Positions 56,975 through 62,742 of a DNA stretch of 64,000 nt are shown in pieces (the stretch's first letter is position 1; the number at the start of each line of letters is the position of its first letter). The translations under genes and the position numbers were made by a program. Source of the DNA: Vanilla planifolia (taxonomy: Eukaryota; Streptophyta; Magnoliopsida; Asparagales; Orchidaceae); the NCBI GenBank assembly GCA_023846275.1, contig CM043872.1, forward strand, positions 25,777,670 to 25,841,669, in the 5' to 3' direction. A model generated the notes under the pieces. It was given only the letters and a program-made list of their open reading frames with translations. It searched no databases and was not told where the DNA came from.

Positions 56975-58849
56975 GAAATAAACCTGTTGGGACCTGTTCC
57001 ATGTATCGTTGTCGAGGAGGAGGGTTGTTCTCTATGATTAATAGCCTTCATGTCGCCTAGCTTAAATGTTAGATAACCCTTGGCCTTTTTGCTCTAAATT
57101 TGTTGTCACTGGTCCAATCCAATTAATCCTCTAGTTCATTAGTTGAACTGCCATTTGGATTTTTTTCCAAGCATTTTTGGGAGCGGGGCAGGTCTAAGTG
57201 TGGACCAAATCAGGTAGATGACCAATTAATGGTTGAATAGGAGCGGTCCATTTTGGTCATTGGCAATGCTAATAATACCTAGGTCTGGTTTGATGAAGCG
57301 TTTGGCCACAAGGCCCACTCCCTGCCTAAGCATACTATTGTTTGGCATAGTGACCAAACGCCAATGGCAGGTTCCAATAGGGGCTTGTCACCTCATTTGT
57401 TTTTTTTTATTCCTATAGAAGATGTTTTTGCCCTCTTAATTTTTGTGTCTTTAAAAAAAGTCACTAATAATTGGGTCTTTACACGATTTTATAAGTCCTC
57501 AATAACTCCTTGTCACTACGTTTTATCAATCAAAACTTAAACTAATAGCTTGTTTAAAGAAATCACATTTTTAAACTCCTTTTTATTAGTGCCTTTTCAA
57601 TAACAGTCACATCAAATGAACACCTACACATATTAAAAGAACTCTACAAACAAGGTGCACTTATTTGCAACAAGAGTCTGTTTGCTTGAAGTGTGATACT
57701 TCAACATGTTTTTAAGATCCAGTAATCAAATGAAAAGGCTGATCCTAACATCATAATAAAATATTAAAAAAAACATAAGCATGTTTAGAAGCATATGAAG
57801 TCTTAAATTTAAGCTATTACATGGTGCTACCAAGATTTTCATAAATGCTTAAAAAGTAAGAAACTAAAACCTTTGTTTAAATGTCCCAATCTTGTTCGTT
57901 GTATTCTCAATTGACCTAAAATGGTAATTTTAGGGAACCCCTCCAATTTTGATTATCTTAGTTTGAAGGTTGATGTAAATTTAACTTAAAACTACTTTTT
58001 GGTTCAATCGTATCATTCAATAAGTAAACCCACTTAATTTGACTTGGTAAATTTTCTTATTAGTTGAATGAAATGGAGTTTATGTGGCCGAAACCCCAAA
58101 TGAACTTCTTGGACAAAATGGCTATCCAAATGATGCCTTTGCCAATACAAATAAGACGATTTGGATATCCAACTTTGGTGTCAGACGAGAAAGAATTGTG
58201 ACCAAGATGATTAAGATTGCTAAAAAACCACCCAAATGATGCGGAAAATATGAGAAACTGGTATTTACTTGGTCATTGGCATGGCAAAATGATGGACGTA
58301 ACACAAGGAAAAGATGCCAATAAGAATTGTGGGAATTTATGTTAAAGGAACAGTGGTTTAAAATGCGGCATAGGCTGCATCTAGATTTTAAGAGAAAAAA
58401 AAATGATTTGGCTATTTCACCCATCGATTCTATCAAAAACATTACTTTACAATCCAAAAAATTTTAACCTCTTAAAAGCAAAGAAGAATTTCATTTATTT
58501 GAAAAAGAAAGGGGGATAGAAGAAATTTTTAGAACTCAAACCAATGTTTTTTATATATCAATTTAGTTTCGTAGTATTTTTTTTGGCATTAAAGATCTTG
58601 GTACCGAAGACCTTCAAAGCAATAGTTGCTGCTTTGTCATAAAGTTTCTTTCTTGAATATAGTTGTGCTAAGACCTTTCTCTATCGCTTGATGATCTTCT
58701 GTTCTCTTCTTAGGCTGATAGCAATCTGTGAAGACATTTATGCTGCCCGAGCAGAGGGTGAGCTGGAGGTTGAAGAAGTCCTCTATTGGACACTCGTAAA
58801 GATCTACAGGTCTCCTCACATGCTGCTTGAATATACCAAGCCGGACTAG
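4910..58849 (+). CDS. PIEZO1: Plant PIEZO mechanosensitive ion channel gene (5'-partial, 15 exons)
   Basis: PIEZO proteins form trimeric, calcium-permeable, mechanically gated cation channels. Plant members act in root mechanosensing and, in some cells, at the vacuole membrane. Exons: 4910-5015, 7913-7997, 13145-13360, 13424-13601, 26504-26632, 27315-27488, 45275-45511, 45674-47203, 47312-49836, 49955-50350, 52434-52592, 53468-53962, 54063-54204, 54809-54953, 58714-58849. All introns are GT-AG and every phase agrees, giving 2,216 whole codons, one split first codon and a TAG stop. The product aligns in order, from memory, with Arabidopsis PIEZO: many membrane segments, a charged coiled-coil stretch, the PFxxEx6W motif near partial residue 1834, the extracellular cap, a last membrane helix and a short C-terminal domain. 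About 200-300 N-terminal residues should lie upstream of position 1. I see no frameshift or premature stop, so the gene looks intact here. The family is certain; the number in the symbol is by analogy with Arabidopsis. Confidence 0.95.
5016..7912 (+). other. PIEZO intron, 2.9 kb
   Basis: T-rich intron sequence with no recognisable transposon, RNA gene or open reading frame of interest. Confidence 0.75.
7913..7997 (+). CDS. PIEZO1: PIEZO exon b
   Basis: Completes the arginine split at 5015 and reads on to [15 protein letters not shown], a conserved start of a membrane segment. Acceptor TTTTACAG, donor CCG|GTACGG, ends in phase 0. Confidence 0.92.
8464..8680 (+). repeat. Dispersed repeat R1, copy 1
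   Basis: About 200 bp shared with 16758-16955 (same strand) and 41824-42020 (reverse strand). Shared landmarks are CATAAAGAACTC, CTTCTTGCAAAA, CTATGTAG and TTTTTCAATACAA. Family unknown; it could be part of an LTR or of a non-autonomous element. Confidence 0.75.
10372..11330 (+). mobile_element. LTR-like block (Ty3/gypsy-like ends), fossil
   Basis: 959 bp that begins TGTCATGTCCC and ends GGGATGTTACA. The ends are an imperfect inverted pair of the kind found at plant gypsy LTRs. A purine-rich tract (GGGGGATGGG) lies just before the left end, as at a 3' LTR on the plus strand. The interior is pyrimidine-rich and non-coding. No partner LTR was found and the flanks show no target duplication. 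Old and broken. Confidence 0.5.
11445..11470 (+). other. G-rich tract, possible G-quadruplex
   Basis: Runs of five, six and five Gs separated by one to three bases, followed by AGG. They lie on the sense strand of the PIEZO transcript, in the middle of an AT-rich intron. Confidence 0.55.
13145..13360 (+). CDS. PIEZO1: PIEZO exon c
   Basis: Encodes membrane segments with [20 protein letters not shown] and a strongly conserved [19 protein letters not shown]. It ends in HKELKK at donor AAG|GTAATG. The next 63 bases are treated as an intron because the conserved protein resumes at DMVIWE. Confidence 0.92.
13361..13423 (+). other. 63-nt PIEZO intron, open in frame
   Basis: GT-AG intron starting GTAATG and ending CTCAG. 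Its length is a multiple of three and it has no stop in frame, so retention would add 21 residues. It falls between two blocks that are contiguous in Arabidopsis PIEZO as I recall it. The translated insert is not part of the family sequence I know, which favours splicing. Confidence 0.75.
13424..13601 (+). CDS. PIEZO1: PIEZO exon d
   Basis: Starts [20 protein letters not shown] and carries [20 protein letters not shown], both conserved in plant PIEZO. Donor GAAG|GTAAAC. The reading frame stays open past the donor to 13741 by chance. Confidence 0.93.
14330..14480 (-). mobile_element. Possible LINE 3'-region remnant
   Basis: The minus strand reads [20 protein letters not shown], resembling the W-x-IW-x-x-RN block near the end of plant L1 polyproteins. 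It is a short, isolated match. Confidence 0.35.
15266..15283 (+). repeat. (TC)n microsatellite
   Basis: Nine TC dinucleotides in a T-rich region. The overlapping open frame (15254-15697) starts just before it and looks like chance. Confidence 0.85.
16182..16955 (+). repeat. Unclassified repeat A-R1, possible solo LTR
   Basis: The left part (16182 to about 16660, starting TGTTGGATAAAATAT) matches 38290-38810 on the same strand. The right part (16758-16955) is R1 copy 2. Found together here, the two modules suggest one element of about 775 bp. The TG start and non-coding interior suggest an LTR, but the end is unclear. Confidence 0.5.
18600..20547 (-). repeat. Ty3/gypsy fossil, 3' LTR
   Basis: Left copy of the long LTR, aligned with 23559-25990 through blocks around TCATTCTTATTTCTTT, the TAGTCCTCTGG core, and the end near AAGTATTTGTA. 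The left edge is approximate. Confidence 0.65.
23559..25990 (-). repeat. Ty3/gypsy fossil, 5' LTR
   Basis: Right copy of the LTR, about 480 bp longer than the left copy. On the minus strand it starts TGTACAAATAC and ends CCAACCA. Confidence 0.65.
26504..26632 (+). CDS. PIEZO1: PIEZO exon e
   Basis: Encodes [20 protein letters not shown] and [20 protein letters not shown], a membrane segment conserved in plant PIEZO. Acceptor TTTTGCAG; donor TACA|GTATGG, ending one base into a methionine codon that the next exon completes. Confidence 0.93.
26633..27314 (+). other. PIEZO intron, 682 nt
   Basis: T-rich intron; nothing recognised. Confidence 0.8.
27315..27488 (+). CDS. PIEZO1: PIEZO exon f
   Basis: Starts by completing the split methionine (M)[19 protein letters not shown] and ends [16 protein letters not shown], as in the Arabidopsis protein. 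Acceptor CTCCAG, donor ATAG|GTACGT. It is followed by the 17.8-kb intron. Confidence 0.92.
27690..28210 (+). mobile_element. RTE-type LINE, 3' end of the reverse transcriptase region
   Basis: Reads fragments typical of the C-terminal end of plant RTE polyproteins: [16 protein letters not shown], then a VQDN block, then [13 protein letters not shown] in the place of LYGxExW, then a degraded RMLRWM-type block. Frame changes and stops separate the pieces, so it is dead. It lies in the same orientation as PIEZO, 200 nt after exon f. Confidence 0.7.
29990..30500 (+). mobile_element. Ty1/copia fossil fragment (GAG-pre-integrase region)
   Basis: The plus strand shows the WIIDLG protease-site block and the following pre-integrase block of a copia polyprotein. 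It is similar in sequence to the minus-strand fossil at 33660-34600. Broken, with no LTRs recognised. Confidence 0.6.
30548..30820. repeat. Foldback (inverted-repeat) element, MITE-like
   Basis: The left arm (about 30548-30660, with GAGAAAC...TTTATTATTCAAAAATAAAA and AACATGTTTGAAATTTT) and the right arm (about 30705-30820) are reverse complements with few differences. The transcript of this region would form a hairpin of about 110 bp. Confidence 0.7.
31665..31891 (+). repeat. Degenerate minisatellite, about 25-30 bp units
   Basis: About eight imperfect units around the core CTTAATAAAAGCC followed by TATAACAC or CAACACA. Unit length varies. Confidence 0.75.
33661..34102 (-). repeat. Tandem duplication in the copia fossil, copy 1
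   Basis: About 442 bp repeated directly at 34103-34543. Both copies start near TTTTATTGTTCTCAAATTA and end CAATATGCACGT. Confidence 0.88.
34103..34543 (-). repeat. Tandem duplication in the copia fossil, copy 2
   Basis: Second copy, roughly 90% or more alike by eye, so the duplication is younger than the insertion. Confidence 0.88.
35482..35559 (-). repeat. 39-bp tandem pair in the copia leader
   Basis: Two adjacent 39-bp units, 35482-35520 and 35521-35559, sharing CTGTAGCTGT and AATGATGAGAA, followed by the start of a third. Confidence 0.8.
35605..35866 (-). repeat. Putative copia LTR
   Basis: On the minus strand it starts TGTAGAATCCC and ends CTTCAACA, with the primer-binding-like site directly after it. 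About 262 bp. The outer edge is inferred from the TG end only. Confidence 0.55.
36555..36586 (+). repeat. (AT)16 microsatellite
   Basis: Thirty-two bases of perfect AT repeat. Confidence 0.97.
38290..38810 (+). repeat. Repeat A, second copy
   Basis: Matches 16182 to about 16660 on the same strand, with landmarks TTTTTGGTAGA, AATCTCCTTGATTT, CACAAGGAATC and TTTTCCTTATC. The R1 module does not follow here. Family unknown. Confidence 0.65.
41231..41510 (+). repeat. Imperfect direct duplication
   Basis: 41231-41341 and 41400-41510 share AAAGATG.TATTA, ATTCATTGT, CTTTAAAGAG and TATTTCATGC. Diverged. Confidence 0.5.
41824..42020 (-). repeat. Dispersed repeat R1, copy 3
   Basis: Reverse-strand copy of the repeat at 8464-8680; the match holds along the whole length, including AACTCAAAAACTTTCATAAA and CTTCTTGCAAAAA. 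Confidence 0.75.
45275..45511 (+). CDS. PIEZO1: PIEZO exon g
   Basis: Reads (G)[20 protein letters not shown] and later [20 protein letters not shown], a strongly conserved block. Acceptor CTTTCAG, donor CACG|GTATAT. It joins exon f across 17,786 bases with matching phase. Confidence 0.92.
45674..47203 (+). CDS. PIEZO1: PIEZO exon h (1,530 nt)
   Basis: About 510 residues of the blade. Landmarks in order are [86 protein letters not shown], a serine-rich polar loop, [15 protein letters not shown], and a second membrane group ending HCHDCW...CTKCWLG. The cysteine-rich end (HCHDCW, CxxCW) is conserved in plant PIEZO. Acceptor TTGACAG, donor CTTG|GTATTT. Confidence 0.96.
47312..49836 (+). CDS. 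PIEZO1: PIEZO exon i (2,525 nt)
   Basis: About 841 residues. Starts (G)[18 protein letters not shown], then [20 protein letters not shown] and [21 protein letters not shown] charged coiled-coil stretch ([20 protein letters not shown] through [13 protein letters not shown]) follows, likely the beam region, then a low-complexity loop. The exon continues with [60 protein letters not shown] and [20 protein letters not shown], and ends PKEFVFILM at ATG|GTAAGG. The frame stays open 69 bases past the donor, but the conserved protein continues in the next exon. Confidence 0.96.
49955..50350 (+). CDS. PIEZO1: PIEZO exon j (pore signature motif)
   Basis: Encodes [20 protein letters not shown] through [20 protein letters not shown] and ends [11 protein letters not shown]. 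The PIEZO-wide signature PFxxEx6W reads [12 protein letters not shown] at 50273-50308. In animal channels this motif lies in the anchor next to the pore and matters for function. Acceptor GTGTAG, donor AAAG|GTGAAA. Confidence 0.96.
50351..52433 (+). other. PIEZO intron, 2.1 kb
   Basis: AT-rich intron. I see no transposon or RNA gene that I can name. Confidence 0.75.
52434..52592 (+). CDS. PIEZO1: PIEZO exon k
   Basis: Encodes [20 protein letters not shown], a basic linker, and a membrane helix [19 protein letters not shown], probably the outer pore helix. The DLEDIY-type block after the anchor is conserved across plant and animal PIEZO. Acceptor TTGACAG, donor TTG|GTATGA. Confidence 0.93.
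52593..53467 (+). other. PIEZO intron, 875 nt
   Basis: T-rich intron ending TTTTTGCAG; nothing recognised. Confidence 0.8.
53468..53962 (+). CDS. PIEZO1: PIEZO exon l (extracellular cap)
   Basis: Starts [20 protein letters not shown], the conserved entry to the C-terminal extracellular (cap) domain. It carries [37 protein letters not shown] and [17 protein letters not shown]. Acceptor TTTGCAG, donor ACT|GTATGA. The methionine at its start is internal. Confidence 0.95.
53981..54032 (+). repeat. Perfect 26-bp tandem duplication in a 100-nt PIEZO intron
   Basis: Units 53981-54006 and 54007-54032 are identical (TTTAGATTCTCTTTGAATTA plus ATCTTA). They make up half of the intron 53963-54062. Confidence 0.97.
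54063..54204 (+). CDS. PIEZO1: PIEZO exon m (end of cap)
   Basis: Encodes [20 protein letters not shown] and [14 protein letters not shown], matching the WWSFH...GPVAIVMSEETP block of plant PIEZO. Donor CCAC|GTATGC. Confidence 0.93.
54205..54808 (+). other. PIEZO intron, 604 nt
   Basis: Intron without recognisable features. Confidence 0.8.
54809..54953 (+). CDS. PIEZO1: PIEZO exon n (inner pore helix)
   Basis: Encodes [20 protein letters not shown] and [20 protein letters not shown], the last membrane helix, which lines the pore in animal structures, then ENLPTCD. Acceptor TTTCAG, donor ACAG|GTAAAT. Confidence 0.95.
55880..56330 (-). mobile_element. hAT-type DNA transposon, transposase remnant
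   Basis: On the minus strand this reads pieces of the hAT catalytic region: [14 protein letters not shown] (the TVDNAS.ND block), then FHV followed by [20 protein letters not shown] (the CAHILNLIVQ.GL block). Frame changes and stops separate the parts, so it is inactive. The element probably extends over about 55140-56700, but no terminal inverted repeats were identified. Confidence 0.75.
56550..56692 (+). repeat. Tandem pair near the hAT remnant
   Basis: Two units with an offset of 77 bp, both starting TCCAACCATAATTAATTTGG and ending near TTTGAATCTGAT.CAAGATCC. They may be subterminal repeats of the hAT element. Confidence 0.75.
56852..56974 (+). repeat. Compound TA / TACA microsatellite
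   Basis: About 120 bases of alternating purine-pyrimidine (TATATA, TACATA, TATACA). The open frames across it on both strands are low-complexity artefacts. Confidence 0.95.
58714..58849 (+). CDS. PIEZO1: PIEZO exon o (C-terminal domain and stop)
   Basis: Completes the arginine and reads [20 protein letters not shown] then [20 protein letters not shown], ending TKPD and TAG at 58847-58849. This is the conserved intracellular C-terminal domain. Acceptor CTTCTTAG, 3.76 kb after the previous donor. Confidence 0.95.
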
Positions 58850-59281
58850 TTGGACGTCACAAACATTTAATAGGCAGATTTTGTTTTAGGGCAAACTAAA
58901 CGAACACCAAATCAGATAGAATTATAGAAAGGTTAACAAACACAAACGTAGCAATGATTCAACAGCTTTCATAGATGATGTGGTTGCAATTTCTTATTTA
59001 TCCTATCGACTTTTGTTGAACACAGCAAAATCATTTTCTGTACTTCTGTCAAATTTGCAATCAGGCTTTCTAGGGTTTACAAAGTTGAGGCATACAATTC
59101 TTTTTGCTCCTCTATATTTAACTGAACATTCATGTAATTGATATTCTCAATCACAATTGTCGTCAGCATATATTTGTTTTGGGACTTTATGACTTGAATA
59201 TTTGAGAAAATGGAAATGCTGGCAGTTGATTGAAATGCAAATTGTTAACATTTCGAGTGTTGTTTATGGTTTTGCAAATTG

Positions 59282-59287
59282 AATAAA
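59282..59287 (+). terminator. Candidate poly(A) signal of PIEZO
   Basis: AATAAA about 430 bases after the stop, in a T-rich context. It is the first canonical signal after the stop and would give a 3' UTR of roughly 450 nt. Confidence 0.5.
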
Positions 59288-59996
59288 GTCCAACTGTTTT
59301 AGATAAAAAAAAAAAGTAGAACCATCATCTAATATAAAAAATTCGAGGATCCAACAATGCACATAATAACGAATTCTGGATGATTTTAATAAGGTAAACA
59401 ACTTAAACAATTATAAATTGTTCTAGCAGAAATCAAAGCTACCCCTTCACTGAAAGGCATCCTACACAACTTCCATAATGAACACCTGAAATCTTCCCGT
59501 TTAAGAAAGGAGTACTCATCCATGTTCGAATGTCTATTTCGTTTGTTTCTTAAATGCTGCACATCTTTTTCCAAATCTAAATCTGAAATAGAAAAACTGA
59601 ACAAACAGTAGCATTCCACTTCTGAATTAAACAGTCAATTGCATTCTACGATATCACCCCAACCACATTGGAAGTTCCACAAAAAATGATCAGAGATGTA
59701 GCAAAGATTAACATGAAACTACAAAGTTACATACCCGTTAACACCTTTTACTTAACATAAATAATGGGGTCAAAAACTTTGAATACTTCCATGCACCAAT
59801 AACATAACAGAACACACGGCTGAGCACCACTCCGTGCCGCCTCTGCGCCGCCCGATGCCAAAGCCCCCCGGCTCATCAAAGCCATCTCTTGACTGCCCCG
59901 GTCTGCATCAAGAAGGTCACCAAATAGCTGCTGGGAATAAGCTCTTCCTAAATGGCAGAAACACCCTATCACTGGAAGATAGAATCGCCAGTATAA

Positions 59997-60087
59997 CTGC
60001 ATTATTTCCATCATAAAAACGTAATATTAACAATAATTACATGTAACTACCCTCTACAAAGCTTCCCGTACACATTACAAAACATAC
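59997..60087 (-). other. Predicted 91-nt intron in the TAF1 3' UTR
   Basis: On the minus strand a strong donor CAG|GTATGT begins at 60087, and an acceptor ATGCAG ends at 59997. The donor lies 54 nt after the stop codon. Inference from splice sites only. Confidence 0.5.
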
Positions 60088-60141
60088 CTGATTAAGAGTT
60101 ACATACAACAAACAACAATATGTTACACAAAAACGATTTCC

Positions 60142-60504
60142 TCAGATATTAGCCGACTCGATTCCAGCTTCGGCTTCGGTTAAGATCTCGTCTTTCTGAA
60201 TTAGTAGGTAGTCACAGAGCTCCAACAACTGGTCCGCTAATGGAGGGATGCCTGGATTTCTCCTATCATTGTATTTGTGGGCATTGTATGCTATTTGCCA
60301 CACATCATGTCTGAAATCCTCCTTGCTCCTGTACTCCATGTTCCTTACCTTGTCCCTGATAGTAGAGAGATCCATTGGGTTTTTTATTATGTCGAGGTAA
60401 TCTGGAGCTTCCTTCTTGGTCACTGGCTTAAGGAACAAGTATGAGATCTCGATGTTGTCCCTTAACTGGTCCACTATGCTTTCTAGAATGTTGGACAATA
60501 CAAC
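60142..60504 (-). CDS. TAF1: TAF1 last coding exon (bromodomain)
   Basis: 121 codons including TGA. Bromodomain from VVLSNILESIVDQLRD through PVTKKEAPDYLDIIKNPMDL (the PDY...NPMDL core), STIRDKVRNMEYRSKEDFRH, and DVWQIAYNAHKYNDRRNPGI with the acetyl-lysine-binding asparagine in the YND turn. It ends EAEAGIESANI. Acceptor TTACAG. Confidence 0.95.
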   Translation of the reverse strand, partial: VVLSNILESIVDQLRDNIEISYLFLKPVTKKEAPDYLDIIKNPMDLSTIRDKVRNMEYRSKEDFRHDVWQIAYNAHKYNDRRNPGIPPLADQLLELCDYLLIQKDEILTEAEAGIESANI

Positions 60505-62742
60505 CTGTAAGACCACAATGAAGACCAAACACAATTAAGCTTATGGCATGGTTAAAATGAGAGAAAGCTCTACACAACTGAGGCATGCAGCACATAGTAA
60601 ACAAAAACTATCAAATAGAGGTTCACTCTTTAATTGCAACAGAATTGGTTCTCATGGTCACAAGCTTACAATGCAAACAACAATGTGCGAATTAGCTAAT
60701 AACATGTCAAGAAAGAATAAAGTTACTTCAGTAGATTGTAAACTCATTACCTCCCCTCCTCTGCGTCTCTTTGTCTGTGGTGCATATTCTGTAAGACCAG
60801 CATCAAGTAAGTTTCGTCTCTTTGCAACACGATCCCTTTCAGGTAACCTCCGGTCGGTCCTATATGGCCTATGATCCATTAAATAGTCATCGCTAAAGTC
60901 AGGTTTCTTCTTCTTTTTCTTCAATTTCTTTTTCTTAGCATGCTGGAGCTCGTCCCTCCTAATTGATTCTTCATACCTTCTTGTCTCAATGGCTCGCCGC
61001 TCTTCAATCATCATTCTAGTACTCTCTTCCTCAACTCTTCGCGTGCTTCTCCTTTTCTCCTCCCATCTTCTACTTTCATTAAAATGATTTCGCCCCATTT
61101 CCTCGCCGACTAAATATTGGCTGTCCATCTTCCTTTGCTGTTCAAAACTTGAGGATAGCTCAGTAATCTTTTTTATCTTCCTGGATTCAAAATGATCACG
61201 TGCAACATCCACCTCTTTAACTTGAGTGCTAGTTGCAACTTTTGGCTGTTTAATGACAATTTTCTTTGGAGCTTCTCTATCAATGCCTTGCGGTGGAAGT
61301 ATTCGAACGGTGGGTTTCGGCGTATCGGGCTGCACATCGGACTTCATCTTTATAGGAATTATTAAATTTTTTCCAATTGGCTTGGCCTCCACAAACGTAC
61401 TGCTAGTAACCTGTTTATTAACTGACTGAGAACCAAGGGAGCTCTTTTCTTTAGATTTTTCAACAGAGCGAAATTTGAACTTGAGCTGTGGAACCTTTAC
61501 TAGTGATTCTGGTCCTTGCTTTTCTGAACTTTCAGGAACCTCTTCAGCCACGTCTCTTAAAGTAGAAATTGATTTCTTGCTCATAACTTTCATCTGTAGT
61601 CGGTTTGATGCATCGAGTAGGTGAGATTTACCTGAGACATTCTCCATCTCCGAGGGTTCTGCATCTTCACCATATTTCGGACAATTTTTGTTGGTTCGCA
61701 TGTGTCCAAGCTGGTTCATGACCACATCATCAGTTAACATGAAGAGTACTTCCCACTTGAAGTAAGATGCTCATTGTGTATGGTGTATTACACACCTGAC
61801 CACAAGCTCCACATACAAAACTTTCTCTTCTATCAGCATGCTTCTTTTCCATGTAAACCAGATGCAAAACAAGGAAAAAAATGTAGATTAAACATTACCC
61901 AGCAGCGGAAAAATTCAAAAGTGCAAAGTAAATGCCAATTGCTAAAGAAAACCATTATTTCATAATCTTTTACGGGAATATGATGACAACAATGATGCCA
62001 ATTAAAAGGTCTAGGATAAGCATACAAGACATTGGAGTTTCAAGTCAGAAAAGACTTAAACTAATAATAGTAATACAGAAATCATAAACTAATATTCAGA
62101 AGTGCAGTCTACATAAATATATATAAAGGCAAACTAACCAGAATATGCCTCTAAACATTGCGCCAAATATTATTCTTACTTGATCATTTTTATTTGCAGA
62201 TGACTACTAATTGGTATATATCTCAACAAATAACTAATAACTACGTCATGCATTTATTTTTAATACCTTTGTCCCATCTTTTGCTGCTTTGTATATCTTC
62301 TTCACAAATCCACCTGCTATATCCTCATTCTTTCCATTAACCTTTTTCACCTTCGCTTTTCCACAAGTATTAGTTTCTCCAGTAAGGTTATTGCCCTGCA
62401 AAAATAAATTCCAACTATTATTGACTCAAGAAATGAAAATTTAAGAAATAACGAAAGTGCAAGCTATCAAATCACCTTAACTAAAACACAATAAACTGCA
62501 GGCAGGTAACATTGTGCATGGAAAGACGATCAGGAAAGAAAGAAATAAAGTTAGTCTTACTTCTGATTCTTGTATCATGACCTCCTTTGTGGTATACAAA
62601 CCATCAGGATGTCTATTGTTTAGGACGTGCCTAAATCCAGTGCCCATTTTCTTCACTGCACCAGCAGTGTCGGAACAAAGCTGAGGGTACAATACTTCCG
62701 TCCCTATTGGCTTCTTCTTTTTCTCCATCTCAAATTCATCAC
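60142..62742 (-). CDS. TAF1: TAF1, TFIID largest subunit, C-terminal part (five exons)
   Basis: TAF1 is the scaffold subunit of TFIID and acts at core promoters in the nucleus; its bromodomain binds acetylated histone tails. In transcript order the exons are 62742-62561, 62395-62267, 61843-61796, 61710-60751 and 60504-60142. They join in phase into 559 residues plus TGA. The order of parts is a lysine-rich linker, a C-x2-C-x4-H-x6-C zinc knuckle (CGACGQ|LGHMRTNKNC), a long lysine/arginine-rich region and a bromodomain, as in plant TAF1/HAF1. The N-terminal kinase-like and acetyltransferase-like regions lie right of the window. The bromodomain and zinc knuckle make the assignment firm. Plants often have two TAF1-type genes (TAF1/HAF1 and TAF1b/HAF2), and I cannot tell which this is. 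Confidence 0.92.
60505..60750 (-). other. TAF1 intron before the bromodomain exon
   Basis: 246-nt GT-AG intron, GTAATG to TTACAG, with no features. Confidence 0.85.
60751..61710 (-). CDS. TAF1: TAF1 exon, second half of zinc knuckle and basic region
   Basis: 320 codons starting LGHMRTNKNCPKYGEDAEPS, with the histidine and last cysteine of the knuckle. Then comes VPQLKFKFRS, proline-rich RILPPQGIDREAPKKIVIKQ, an arginine/glutamate-rich helix, KKKKLKKKKKKPDFSDDYLM and TKRRRGGE. The basic runs look like nuclear localisation signals. Acceptor AACCAG, donor GAG|GTAATG. Confidence 0.93.
61796..61843 (-). CDS. TAF1: TAF1 48-nt exon, first half of zinc knuckle
   Basis: Sixteen codons, KHADRRESFVCGACGQ, carrying the first two zinc cysteines. 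Donor CAG|GTGTGT. The acceptor is the AG just before the lysine codon; its pyrimidine tract is weak, so the 5' edge could move by three bases. Confidence 0.82.
61844..62266 (-). other. TAF1 intron, 423 nt
   Basis: GT-AG intron between the linker exon and the 48-nt exon; nothing else seen. Confidence 0.75.
62267..62395 (-). CDS. TAF1: TAF1 exon (lysine-rich linker)
   Basis: 43 codons from GNNLTGETNTCGKAKVKKVN to FVKKIYKAAKDGTK. Acceptor TTTGCAG, donor AAG|GTATTA, phase 0 on both sides. Confidence 0.8.
62561..62742 (-). CDS. TAF1: TAF1 exon (basic linker)
   Basis: Starts with two bases of a split codon, then DEFEMEKKKKPIGTEVLYPQ, RHVLNNRHPDGLYTTKEVMI and QESE. Acceptor ACTTTTAG, donor GAA|GTAAGA. 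It is not a known domain; it is placed by its phase and by its position before the zinc-knuckle exons. Confidence 0.78.

Larger units (their letters stand above)
54954..58713 (+). other. Last PIEZO intron, 3.8 kb
   Basis: Contains a hAT remnant, a tandem repeat near its likely end, a TA/TACA microsatellite and a more GC-rich unassigned insert (about 57175-57400). 57401-58713 shows nothing I can name. Confidence 0.75.
58850..60141. other. Convergent 3' region between PIEZO and TAF1
   Basis: 1.29 kb holding the PIEZO 3' UTR on the left and the TAF1 3' UTR on the right. A GC-rich patch at about 59,815-59,930, unlike its AT-rich surroundings, lies in the likely TAF1 3' UTR. I see no coding gene. 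Confidence 0.6.

Noticed and set aside
56711-57060. Open frames rich in Ile, Tyr and His
   Set aside because: Translations of the TA/TACA microsatellite.
59748-60016. 88-codon minus-strand and 60-codon plus-strand genes in the GC-rich patch
   Set aside because: No family match; the region fits the TAF1 3' UTR and crosses a predicted UTR splice acceptor.
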